Positions 24,154-32,410 of a stretch of 32,735 nt of DNA are shown here, in pieces. The stretch's first letter is position 1. Each line of letters opens with the position of its first letter. Below the pieces are notes generated by a model that did not search any database, had not been told where the DNA came from, and worked only from the letters and a program-made list of their open reading frames with translations. This DNA comes from Methylobacterium segetis (lineage in GTDB: Bacteria; Pseudomonadota; Alphaproteobacteria; Rhizobiales; Beijerinckiaceae). The stretch covers positions 1 through 32,735 of the forward strand of contig NZ_SMNT01000062.1 of assembly GCF_004348265.1 (NCBI RefSeq). Reading direction: 5' to 3'. The translations under genes were made by a program, and so were the position numbers.

Positions 24154-25497
24154 ATGAGCATTCATGCCATCGGGGCCTTCCTGCGCCCCGCTCCCGGACC
24201 TGAGAGGAAGCCGCCCCGCTTGGTGAAAGGCAGGCGGCGCGGGAAAAAGCGGTTCTGGAAGATTCGGCACGATGGACAGAAGGAGATCTCCACGCGCTGC
24301 GTCGTTGGAAAGGACGACGAGAAGGCGGAGCGCAAGTTCCTAGAGTTTCTTCTATCCCGCTCGATCAAGTGCCAGGCGGACGACGATTGGCGCCGCATCA
24401 AGATCGAGGCGCTCCTGCGCGATCATGCCACCGCGATCGAGCCGACCAAGGCTACGCCTCCCAAACAGCGGGAATATCTTCAGTCTCGTCTCCGCCGCAC
24501 CAAGAAACTGATCGAATTTTTCGGTGAAACGAAGCTCGGCGAGTTCGGCATCGCTTCGGGAAACGCCTATATCGCTTGGCGCACCAGCCAGCAGATCGCC
24601 ACCCAATCGTCCGAGGTCGCTCCGGACGCGCTCAGGCGCGTGTCCCCCAACGAAGCTGTGAAGGATCTCCGCGAGTTGCGCCGCGTCTTCCGCGTTGCGG
24701 CGCAACATCATCACATTCCCGAGCCGGTCGTCATGCCCCTGCGGGCGGAAGAGAAAGACCTGCGGATCGGTCTCACGCGCAAGCAGGTTGCACAGCTCCT
24801 CTGTGCCTGCCGCGGACGCGTCTGGGACTACGAACGGAATGGCTGGCGTCGTGAGACGATAGCCGATGATGCGAGTGGTCTCAGGATCTTCGGCCGATTG
24901 GACCTGGTGCCTAGGTCACCCGCGCTCGCGCGTTTCGTCCTGATCGGCGTCGGCACGGGCACGCGGCACGCCGCGTTGAGGCGCCTGCGCTGGAATAGGC
25001 ATGCAACGGACGGTTCGCCCGATCTGAAGCGCGGGATTCTGCACCGGAAAGGCACAGGTGCGAGGGAGACCACGAAGAGGCGGAGTCCCGTACTACTGCC
25101 GAGAATGCTGCGGGCTCACCTCAGACGATGGCACCGGGCCGACAGTGCGGCGAAGATCGACTTCATCATACATACGCGCAGGGGTCGGCGCTACCAGGTG
25201 GGATTGTTCAAGCAATTCGAAGCCTTGGTCCATCGCGCAGGGCTAAATCATAGGCTAAACAAGGCAATCGAGGGAAACATCACGGCGCACAATCTGAGGC
25301 ATACGATTGCCCATTGGCTTCTCGATAGTGGCGCGTCCGAAATAAGCGTCGCCGACTTCTTAGGATGCACTGTGGAAACGCTCGCTAGATATTACGGCAG
25401 CCGTGCCATCAATGGACACATAGCCGTTGTCGACTGCATCAACGACCTCAAGGAAATGATACCCGCGGCTCCAGATGAGGACGACGATGTCGATTGA
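24154..25497 (+). CDS. tyrosine recombinase/integrase
   Basis: This 447-residue recombinase has a basic N-terminal arm (KGRRRGKKRFWKIRHDGQKE), a core-binding helical region at about 80-190 and a C-terminal catalytic domain. Visible active-site residues are Arg271 (GVGTGTRHAALRRL), the HxxR box His379/Arg382 (TAHNLRHTIAHWLL) and the nucleophile Tyr413 or Tyr414 (ARYYG). The second His of the usual LGH motif is Cys405 (LGCTVETL), a substitution seen at this position in some integrases. GAGGAG lies 8 bases upstream of the ATG. Its last 11 bases overlap the next gene. It probably integrates or excises the element carrying the FtsH-like module. Confidence 0.88.
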   Translation: MSIHAIGAFLRPAPGPERKPPRLVKGRRRGKKRFWKIRHDGQKEISTRCVVGKDDEKAERKFLEFLLSRSIKCQADDDWRRIKIEALLRDHATAIEPTKATPPKQREYLQSRLRRTKKLIEFFGETKLGEFGIASGNAYIAWRTSQQIATQSSEVAPDALRRVSPNEAVKDLRELRRVFRVAAQHHHIPEPVVMPLRAEEKDLRIGLTRKQVAQLLCACRGRVWDYERNGWRRETIADDASGLRIFGRLDLVPRSPALARFVLIGVGTGTRHAALRRLRWNRHATDGSPDLKRGILHRKGTGARETTKRRSPVLLPRMLRAHLRRWHRADSAAKIDFIIHTRRGRRYQVGLFKQFEALVHRAGLNHRLNKAIEGNITAHNLRHTIAHWLLDSGASEISVADFLGCTVETLARYYGSRAINGHIAVVDCINDLKEMIPAAPDEDDDVD

Positions 25498-26248
25498 CAT
25501 CCACCGTCTGGAATTCTCCGGCAGGGCATCGAGGTTTGCAGCCAGAGGCACGATCGAACGTGACCAGCTGATCGCTCTGCTGAATGCTGAGACTTGGCGC
25601 AACCGCCGGACCGTCTCGGAATGGGTGCCGTACCGGAACGCGGCAATCGTCGCGCTTTCGAGTCTCTGCGGCGCGTCCCCCCGCGAACTGTCGCTGCTCA
25701 ACGTCGGCAATTGGCGACCGGGGGGGCGGAGCGTTCTATCGATCCCGCCCTCGGCGGCAATGGGCGGCCATTGGCGCAGCCGCGAGATCCCGGTCCTGGA
25801 GACGGCCAGGATCGTCGTCGGCCGCTATCTCGGCCGCCATCCGGGCGCCCGCGATCTTGCATCTCCGTTGCTGATCACGAAGGCGGGGACGCGCCTCGGC
25901 CCGAAGTCCCTCAACCACTTGGATCGGAGGGCTCTGACGCTCGGAATCTGCCGCCCCGGTGAGAGGTTGACGGGCCTTCTCCGGTCGTCGTTCGAACAAT
26001 GGGTCGGTTCTGCAGGCGCCGAGGATGGTGCGGAGGAGGCGCTCCTTGGCTACAGCCGCTCGGAGTTCGGCGGCGATGGGAAGCCGCCGCCCGAGCGGCA
26101 TCTCCGCACGCTACTGGAGCGGGTCCATCCCTTGGCCAAACCCGACCGACGAATCTGGGCGAGTGCCGGCAGTCGATCTCCGGCTCCGGCGTCCGAACTC
26201 GACCAATCTCACGAACTCCTGGCCTCCCTGCGCGGCGGACGCCGCTGA
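25487..26248 (+). CDS. second tyrosine-recombinase-like protein, catalytically degenerate
   Basis: From ATG 25487 (GAGGA 5 bases upstream; ATG 25475 is also in frame) the protein has 253 residues. PYRNAAIVALSSLCGASPRELSLLNVGNW carries the fold and Arg66 of box I of a tyrosine-recombinase catalytic domain. The later GERLTGLLRSSFEQWVG fits the HxxR box with Arg166, but the His is missing. LLGYSRSEF could contain the Tyr position, yet no clear LGH box exists. The N-terminal core-binding domain is almost absent. It overlaps the active-looking recombinase, so it may be an accessory subunit of the same reaction or a decaying copy. Confidence 0.6.
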   Translation: MSIDIHRLEFSGRASRFAARGTIERDQLIALLNAETWRNRRTVSEWVPYRNAAIVALSSLCGASPRELSLLNVGNWRPGGRSVLSIPPSAAMGGHWRSREIPVLETARIVVGRYLGRHPGARDLASPLLITKAGTRLGPKSLNHLDRRALTLGICRPGERLTGLLRSSFEQWVGSAGAEDGAEEALLGYSRSEFGGDGKPPPERHLRTLLERVHPLAKPDRRIWASAGSRSPAPASELDQSHELLASLRGGRR

Positions 26249-28126
26249 GCCTCGGGGCTGCCTCACGCGCTGCGGGAAGAGCCGGGAGCGTCGGCCTGCG
26301 GGGCAGCGGTGCGCAAGCTTCATCTGCGCCGCGCTGCCGGACCAGCATGAACGGTGGGCCGGAATTGCCGCCGGCTCTGTTCGGACTTGCGCCGCCAAGA
26401 CTTCCGGGCTCCCTGCGTCCTCGCCCGATTCTGCGCGACCGGACCGCGAAAATCTCAGGCGTTTCCGCGCACCAGCCAGTCGATGCAGCGGAGCCGATCC
26501 GCCTGATGGGCGACGGCGAGTGAACCTCGCCGGCGCCGGTCAGATGTTGTATCCGGGGACTGCGGGCCATCTCCGATTGTCCGAGCGGAGACGAGTTGCC
26601 GACGTGCTCTGCACCGCTTCCCGTTTGCGCTTCCGGCTGTCCCGCGGCCGGGGCGGCGCCGATCCACAGTGCGGCGTGGCCGAGGAGCACGATGTGGCAC
26701 GCCGGAAGGCGTGGTCCGGCTCGCTTCCGGGAAGGCATCGGCGCCGTGCCGGTCGCATTTGTACCGACGAGGCGGGCGATGCGAAGCCGAGCGATGAACC
26801 GTCGTTGCAGCGAGCTGATTGTGGAGGTGTGGTGTGGGAGTACCGCGCATGCGGCGAATCCAGGCAGGTGAGTTGGCAGAGAGGTTCGACGGAACCAGCC
26901 GCCAGCGGCGGGACTGGGAAGGAACGGATTGCGCGGCCGCACCTTCGGACGGCGCCGATCGGCTCCATGCGACCCGCCCGACAAACCTGGGTAATCTATG
27001 GAATTTCTGCAAATTCCCGAGGGGCTGACCAGGAACATCTTAATTTCTGCCAGGGAGGTTGGCAGGGAGGTTTATCCAACTGTCACAGCAACCCGCTCCG
27101 GCGAGGTGTAGGCAGCAGTCTCTCGTTCAGCATGCTCCGAGGTTTGAACCGGAAGGCAGACAAGAATCCAAAGGCAGAGTGCGGGCGGCAGTTCAGGACA
27201 AACTGTGGAACAGAGCCGCCCGCCAAGAGCGGAAACACCGGCTAAGGCCCTTCTCCTGCGGGGAGGATTGGGGAGAGGTTTCGTTCCCTTCCTCCACCCT
27301 GCGAGGATGGCGGCATTCGGGATGTGCCTGTCAGTCGTGAGGCCTGCCGCTTTCGAACCCGCACAGCGGACGGTGCGACGCCTGAGCAGAGTGCCTGATC
27401 ACGAGGGCCAGTTCGTCGACCTTCCCGAGGCGAGCCATAGGCCTTTGCCAGGGAGAGACTGCCAACTCGCCTCCCAAAGTTGATTTGAGATTAGGCAGCC
27501 GACCTTGGCTTTACATGCTTGCGGGGATGCCGGCGGCCACAAACTCAGAAGATTGTGCCCACCTTCGCCACATGACGGAGGGGTTACCCAGGCCTTTTGA
27601 CAGCAGCGCAACGAAAAATTGCTGAAAAGCGCCCTCCTTGACGGCTGGACCGTACATCTAGCCCCAGGTCTCAACCCGCTCAAGCTTGCTGTGCCCAGGG
27701 TACCGGGATGCCTCTGGACGTAGAGAGTGTGAAGGAGTGGAGCTTCTAAGACTTCCTGCTGTTGGCGCTGTCACTGAGAAGGGTAGAGGCAAGGATCAAC
27801 CTTGCGCAGCGGACTGCAAGAGCCCTCAAAGGAGCCTAGCAGATGCTGTGCTGCGAAAAAGTTACGGATGCAGTGAAGGAATGGGCCGTTATGTCTACCA
27901 CCAAGCCGACGTGAGGTATTCCCTCAAAGAGGAACGAAAGCAGCCAGCAGAGGTCCGGGTCGATCGTCGCAGACCAACGAAAGGAACGACAAGCCCGCGG
28001 CCAATTTCGGGATAGGGAGTTGCTTTGAAGAAGAGGCTCTCGACGGAAATGGGACCCAACCGAGACCCAGCCGCCCGGCACTTGAGCCTACGGCCGAGGC
28101 GAGACCATCTAAGTCGTTGAGAAGAA
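26249..28126. other. long stretch without a supportable gene
   Basis: About 1.9 kb. Frames are open on both strands up to about 27.2 kb, but their translations are Arg/Ser/Pro-rich with no domain or start signal. From 27.4 kb on GC content falls, frames are short, and the sequence looks non-coding or decayed. A patch near 27250-27300 (CTTCTCCTGCGGGGAG...) resembles dispersed intergenic repeats of such genomes. Nothing here could be assigned to a transposase or RNA family. Confidence 0.5.
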
Positions 28127-28171
28127 TGGTGGGCGCACTAGGGTTCGAACCTAGGACCCGCTGATTAAGAG
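28127..28171 (-). other. 3' part of tRNA-Lys(CTT): probable attachment site
   Basis: Read on the minus strand this gives the anticodon loop CTCTTAATC, the anticodon-stem 3' side, variable loop, a complete T arm around GTTCGAAC, the acceptor 3' strand TGCGCCC, a discriminator A and encoded CCA. The D arm, the 5' acceptor strand and the 5' anticodon-stem arm are missing. This is the pattern left when an integrase recombines in the 3' half of a tRNA gene: the displaced end remains at the far side of the island. The CCA end points left, so the inserted island should extend to the right, with its integrase gene 175 bp away. The intact tRNA-Lys gene is expected to the right of the window on the minus strand. 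Confidence 0.8.
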
Positions 28172-28345
28172 TTCTCGCAGGCAGCGGGTAAGATCGCCTA
28201 CCGGGGGGTCCAGTTCTCTGCCAAGCAACGGAAAATACTCGCTTTTATCCGCGTCGCCCGCTAACCTTGGCCTTGCGATCGGATCCGAACGGGTCCGAGC
28301 GAACCTGCAGAAAACCTTATTCCGCTGGAGCCTGGGTTCGAACAA

Positions 28346-29650
28346 ATGGTGAACAAGAACGCCCTTAAGTTGACCCGCACCTCGATCGACCGCCTGCCCG
28401 CTCCCGATCCGAGCGGTCGTCAGCGCCTCCTCTTCGACGCTGAGCTCAAGGGCTTCGGCGTGCTCATCTCCGGGAATACCCAGGCCAAGAGCTATGTGGT
28501 CCAGCGCGACGTGAATGGCAGGACGAGACGCATCACCGTCGGACGCACCAACATCCTCAGCTTGGAAGAGGCGCGCCGCAGAGCCATCGGCCTCCTGGCT
28601 CAGCTCGCAGGCGGGATTGATCCGAAGGAAGAGAGGCGCCGGGCACAGGCGAATGCAATCACACTGAGCGAGGCGCTTGAGAGCTACCTCACGGCACGCA
28701 AGGTACTGAAGCCAAGCACCGTGCGCGACTACCGCGCGAACGTGGACCGGTACCTGACAGACTGGAAGGATCGGCCACTGCGCTCGATCACCCGCGAGAT
28801 GGTCGCAGCCCGTCACACCCTGATCGCGTCACAGATTTCGCAGCGAGCAGCTCCCAAGGGCCGCCAGCGACAAATGGGCAGCGCCGTCGCAGGAACCAGC
28901 CTTGTCTCCGCTGCGGGTTCCAGTTCAGCCAATGGCGCGATGCGCGTGCTGCGCCTAGTGTTCAACCATGCTCTTGCAGTCAACCCGGAGATCGGCAGCA
29001 ACCCAGTCGGCCGGCTGTCGGCGACGAAGGCATGGTTCAAAGAGGAGCGGCGGACAGATCTCGTGCGGGCGCATGAGCTGCCCGTCTGGTATCATGCCGT
29101 CCACGATCTGCCCAACCCGGTGCAGCGCGACTACCTGAAGCTCCTGCTGTTCACCGGGCTCCGGCGGAATGAGGCGGCCTGCCTGACGTGGGACCAGGTT
29201 GATCTGCGAGCGCGGCTCCTCACCATCACCGAGAACAAGGCCAGCCGCCCGCTGCAACTGCCACTGTCCGATCACCTCATGGATCTGCTCGTCGCACGTC
29301 GCGCGTTGGGGCTGGCAGGACCTTGGGTGTTCCCGGCCAACAGCCGTTCAGGGCACATAGAGGAGCCGCGTGCGGCTCTCGAGGCGGTGGCAGCCGTATG
29401 CGGCATCTGGGTTTCTGTGCACGGCCTGCGGCGCACGTTCATCACGGTTGCGGAGAGCTGCGACCTCTCAGCCTACGCCCTTAAGGCACTGGTCAACCAC
29501 AGCCTCGGGCGTGACGTCACGGCAGGCTACATCATCAGCGATCCTGAGCGCCTCCGCGAGCCGATGCAGCGCGTCACCAACCGCCTGAAGGAGCTAGTTG
29601 GCTTATGCGAGTTGGCCGATAACGTGAGTCCACTCCGTACTGCGTCCTGA
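28346..29650 (+). CDS. tRNA-targeting tyrosine integrase
   Basis: This 434-residue integrase has an N-terminal arm-binding domain at about 5-100, like DUF4102 of island integrases (DAELKGFGVLISGNTQAKSY, ITVGRTNILSLEEARRRA). A SAM-like core-binding domain lies at about 105-215, followed by a complete catalytic domain: Arg273 (FTGLRRNEA), Lys298 (TENKASRP), His359/Arg362 (VHGLRRTF), His385 (LVNHSLG) and Tyr395 (TAGYI). A Ser/Gly/Ala-rich insertion of about 25 residues sits at 170-195. The gene starts 175 bp from the tRNA-Lys fragment and reads away from it, the usual position of an island integrase next to its attachment site. It is probably functional. Confidence 0.92.
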   Translation: MVNKNALKLTRTSIDRLPAPDPSGRQRLLFDAELKGFGVLISGNTQAKSYVVQRDVNGRTRRITVGRTNILSLEEARRRAIGLLAQLAGGIDPKEERRRAQANAITLSEALESYLTARKVLKPSTVRDYRANVDRYLTDWKDRPLRSITREMVAARHTLIASQISQRAAPKGRQRQMGSAVAGTSLVSAAGSSSANGAMRVLRLVFNHALAVNPEIGSNPVGRLSATKAWFKEERRTDLVRAHELPVWYHAVHDLPNPVQRDYLKLLLFTGLRRNEAACLTWDQVDLRARLLTITENKASRPLQLPLSDHLMDLLVARRALGLAGPWVFPANSRSGHIEEPRAALEAVAAVCGIWVSVHGLRRTFITVAESCDLSAYALKALVNHSLGRDVTAGYIISDPERLREPMQRVTNRLKELVGLCELADNVSPLRTAS

Positions 29651-29824
29651 TCATCGCACCTGCACCAGGTCGCAGAACGCGTGTGTCGCTGATCGACGCA
29701 GACATCCCAGAATGTATTAAGATCGGGACTCGACAGACTGGCCGCCCTTGAGCATGCCACGAATTCAACTGTCGCAGGTTGGCGCTTCAGGAGCAGAAAT
29801 AGGAACGCTCAGACGGGGGCTTGC

Positions 29825-30856
29825 ATGGAGCATCGGCAGTTTGGGCGGTCTGGGCTGAAAGTGCCCGTGCTCGGCCTTGGAACGGCGACCTTCGGCGGCA
29901 TCGGCGAGTTCTTCGAGCGCTGGGGGCGGACGGATGCCGCTGAGGCGGAGCGCCTCGTTGATCTCTGTCTTGAGGCGGGCGCCAACTTCTTCGACACTGC
30001 CGACATGTACTCGCAGGGCGTCGCGGAGGAGATCCTCGGCCAGGCGCTCAAGGGTCGGCGGCACCGCGCCCTGGTCTCCACCAAGGCAACGTTCCGCTGT
30101 GGCGAGGATGTCAACGGCGTCGGCTCCTCGCGCTATCACCTGATCCGCGCCTGCGAAGCCAGCCTGAGACGGCTCGGCACCGATCACATCGACGTCTATT
30201 TCATGCATGGCTTTGACGCGCTGACGCCCGTCGAGGAGACGCTGCGCGCGCTTGACGACCTCACCCGCGCGGGCAAGATCGGCTACATTGGCGCCTCGAA
30301 TTTCTCGGGCTGGCAGCTCATGAAGGCGCTCGCGACCTCCGAGCGCTATGGGCTCGCGCGCTACGTTGCCTACCAGGGCTACTACTCGCTGATTGGCCGG
30401 CACTACGAGTGGGAGTTGATGCCACTCGGGCTCGACCAAGGGGTCGGGCTGATGGTGTGGAGCCCGCTCGGTTGGGGGCGGCTCACCGGCGAGATCCGCC
30501 GCGACCGAGCAGCGCAACAGGGTCGTATCGCTGCGGGCGGAGCGAGAGGCGGGCCGCGGGTCTCCGACTCTTACCTATTCGGCGTGCTCGACGAGCTCGT
30601 TGCCGTCGCAGAAGAGACGGGCAAGACCGTGGCACAGGTGGCGCTGAACTGGCTGCTGACGCGCCCTACAGTCTGCAACATCGTGGTCGGTGCGCGCACC
30701 GAAAAGCAGCTGAAGCAGAACCTCGGCGCGACTGGCTGGACGCTCACGCCTGAGCAGTTGGCACGTTTGGACGCAGCAAGCCAGGAGCCGCCGATCTATC
30801 CCTACTGGCACCAGAAGGGCTTCGACGAGCGCAACCCGAAGCCGACGGTGTGGTGA
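29825..30856 (+). CDS. aldo/keto reductase
   Basis: This 343-residue TIM-barrel oxidoreductase has the catalytic tetrad Asp57 (FFDTADMYSQG), Tyr62, Lys87 (VSTKATF) and His128 (YFMHGFD). NADPH-binding elements are GASNFSGWQ, WSPLGWGRLTGE and the C-terminal VVGARTEKQLKQNL. It belongs to the general stress-protein/YajO-like branch, which reduces aldehydes and ketones with NAD(P)H in the cytoplasm; the substrate is unknown. The length is normal and the protein looks complete. ATG 29825 gives the typical start MEHRQFGRSGLKVPVLGLGT. It is a single gene, 175 bp after the integrase, and is the only metabolic cargo visible in this island part. Confidence 0.92.
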   Translation: MEHRQFGRSGLKVPVLGLGTATFGGIGEFFERWGRTDAAEAERLVDLCLEAGANFFDTADMYSQGVAEEILGQALKGRRHRALVSTKATFRCGEDVNGVGSSRYHLIRACEASLRRLGTDHIDVYFMHGFDALTPVEETLRALDDLTRAGKIGYIGASNFSGWQLMKALATSERYGLARYVAYQGYYSLIGRHYEWELMPLGLDQGVGLMVWSPLGWGRLTGEIRRDRAAQQGRIAAGGARGGPRVSDSYLFGVLDELVAVAEETGKTVAQVALNWLLTRPTVCNIVVGARTEKQLKQNLGATGWTLTPEQLARLDAASQEPPIYPYWHQKGFDERNPKPTVW

Positions 30857-31257
30857 ATGAGAACAGCGATTTCTTTCGCGCTGAGATATCACCTGCCGAA
30901 AGTTCTAGGCGCCCGCAGGATGCCACTCGGTCCAGCGAGGCGAGCGGCGAACACGAGAAGCTTGAGCATGCAGGCGCTGCCATCCCATCTCAGGATCAAG
31001 GACAAACAGGTAGGTGCCTTTCTGCTCGCCGCCTGACCGATTGCCTCAAACCGCAGCGTAACGCCTGTTTGCCGGCTTGGATTTTGACGCCAGCGACCAT
31101 CGAATCGAAGCTCTGCGTTGAGAACCGCGTTACTGGCCGTGCGTGATCAGAGCGCATTGTTCACAGTTTGGGTCATCCGCTGCCTATTGTTCCCCAGCTC
31201 GGCGCACGCAGCAGACCGGCGAGGCTGACGATCTACACCGCGAGCTAGAAGGAGCAG
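30857..31257. other. intergenic stretch before IS remnants
   Basis: About 400 bp without a supported gene. A 59-codon frame starts at ATG 30856, overlapping the reductase stop, but has no recognisable content. The sequence probably includes decayed IS ends. No terminal inverted repeat could be matched. Confidence 0.4.
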
Positions 31258-31659
31258 GTGGCCGCCACGGCAGAAGCCGTCGCACAGCTGGAGCAGGCGC
31301 TGCACGAGCGTCGACCTGTCCGAGGTGCCGGGCTCGTGCATCATTCGGATCGCGGAGGGCAATACCTCGCGCTGCGCTACACGGAGCGGCTCGCCGAGGC
31401 CAGCATCGAGCCCTCCGTCGGCAGCGTCGGCGACTCGTATGACAATGCCTTGGCCGAGACGATCAATGGCCTGTTCAAGACCGAGGTGATCCACCGGCGC
31501 AGTCCGTGGCGGACCCTCGAGGCGGTCGAGTTTGCCACCCTGGAGTGGGTCGACTGGTTCAACAACCGGCGGCTGCTCGAACCCATCGGCAACGTGCCTC
31601 CTGCCGAGGCGGACGCGCGCTACTATGCTCAGGCCGAGGTCCAAGCCTTGGCCGCCTGA
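31258..31659 (+). pseudogene. IS3-family transposase (OrfB), C-terminal remnant
   Basis: About 133 residues match the end of an IS3-family DDE transposase. The second catalytic Asp stands in LVHHSDRGGQYLALRY and the Glu in DNALAETINGLFKTEVI, followed by the typical EFATLEWVDWFNNRRL end. The N-terminal part, including the first catalytic Asp and the OrfA reading frame, is missing. An in-frame TAG lies just upstream, so no functional protein can be made. It is directly followed by a remnant of another IS family, pointing to repeated insertion and deletion. Confidence 0.85.
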
Positions 31660-31701
31660 CCCAAGCCAATCAGCCTCCGGAAAACCTGGAGCGGTTCAGC
31701 C

Positions 31702-32001
31702 ATCCCGCTGCTCGATCAGCTGCCGGGCGTGCCCAAGTGGGTGGTGGCCGACCGGGGTTACACCAGCCATCGCTTCCGCGAGCACATTTGGGGCATGGGC
31801 GCACGGCCTGCGATCCCGCCGCAGCGGCACGAGGCCCCTGTCGCCTGTCCGGATTGGATCTACACCAACCGCAACCGGATCGAGCGCCTCTGGGCGCGGT
31901 TAAAGGAGTGGCGCGCCGTCGCCACCCGCTACGAGAAGACCGCCACCAGCTTCGCCGGTGTCCTCTGCCTTGCCGCCGCACTCGACTGGCTCAAGCCATA
32001 A
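31702..32001 (+). pseudogene. IS5-family transposase, C-terminal remnant
   Basis: The frame encodes about 100 residues of an IS5-family (IS427-group-like) transposase end. LDQLPGVPKWVVADRGYTSH carries a catalytic Asp. NRNRIERLWARLKEWRAVATRYEKTA contains the Glu region and is highly typical for the group, and the end LAAALDWLKP closes it. The N-terminal half is absent. GTG 31729 could start a 90-residue peptide but it would be inactive. It lies 42 bp from the IS3 remnant, so the two elements were truncated against one another. Confidence 0.85.
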
Positions 32002-32030
32002 CAGGCCGTAACAGACGGTGAGCGCAGTCT

Positions 32031-32312
32031 TCATCTCTTCGGCTTGTCCTTACCATCTATATAAGCAAGGCTTGGAGGGAAGCGGGCCGTGCTTTGTTTT
32101 AAGAACAGGGCTTCTACTCGGACAACCTGCAGCGCCGACCAGTTTTTGCCGTTTGGGGCAGGCTCACCCCGAATATTTAAAACAGAGGCAATTTCAGTTG
32201 GGGTATTAATTCCTCCAGCGCGAAGCTCCGCAAGTATCGGCGTCAGCCGCTTCACGAAGTCGAGATGAGCTTGATCCAGCGCGCGATGACTTCCGGATGT
32301 TTTGCGGCCCAT
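32031..32312 (-). CDS. small protein resembling the tail of serine recombinases (93 aa)
   Basis: The protein contains FVKRLTPILAELRAGGINTPTEIASVLNIRGEPAPNGKNWSALQVVRV. This has the pattern of the short DNA-binding tail found at the end of resolvase/invertase-like recombinases of Alphaproteobacteria (L.P...E.RA.G......IA..LN.RG.PTP.G..WSA.QV.RV). Here it stands alone, without the catalytic domain. ATG 32312 or a TTG at 32318 may start it; no strong ribosome site is visible. GC content is lower than in the surroundings. It may be a stand-alone DNA-binding protein or a fragment left by IS activity. Confidence 0.6.
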   Translation of the reverse strand: MGRKTSGSHRALDQAHLDFVKRLTPILAELRAGGINTPTEIASVLNIRGEPAPNGKNWSALQVVRVEALFLKQSTARFPPSLAYIDGKDKPKR

Positions 32313-32340
32313 TTGCAATCAAACAGCATTATGACACTCA

Positions 32341-32377
32341 AAAAATAAAAACGCGCCGGTCCGCGGGGACCGACGCG
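32341..32377 (-). terminator. strong rho-independent terminator of the right-edge gene
   Basis: On the minus strand an 11-bp stem (one G-U pair) between 32352-32362 and 32367-32377 with a 4-nt loop is followed by TTTTTATTTTT. It lies about 34 bp after the stop codon of the gene at 32411. Confidence 0.88.
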
Positions 32378-32410
32378 TCGTTTATCGCGCAGATTATACT
32401 GAGTGATGTC

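Larger units (their letters stand above)
16480..26248. mobile_element. putative integrated element with FtsH-like cargo module
   Basis: Two phage-type regulators, a plus-strand row of mostly unrecognised genes, an excisionase-like gene and two recombinases lie together. The contiguous layout suggests one mobile element. I found no terminal direct repeats, so the ends given are those of the gene block and not mapped attachment sites. Confidence 0.5.

Noticed and set aside
22953..26500. A 15-bp match (TGCAGCGGAGCCGAT) near 22.95 kb and 26.48 kb as possible attachment repeat
   Set aside because: A repeat of this length is expected by chance in a GC-rich window of this size, and the first copy lies inside a coding gene.
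26140..27000. Similar segments around 26145-26165 and 26975-26995 (CCCGACCGACGAATCTGGG versus CCCGCCCGACAAACCTGGG)
   Set aside because: Only imperfect similarity over about 20 bp; not convincing as a direct repeat of an element end.
25911..27245. Long frames of 348-406 codons on both strands between 25.9 and 27.2 kb
   Set aside because: They overlap each other, consist of Arg/Pro/Ser/Ala-rich shadow sequence, and have no domain or ribosome site.
27686..28126. A 109-codon frame and the stretch leading into the tRNA fragment as a possible gene
   Set aside because: The translation has no protein-like pattern. The final part is a chance reading through the tRNA sequence, a known annotation artefact.
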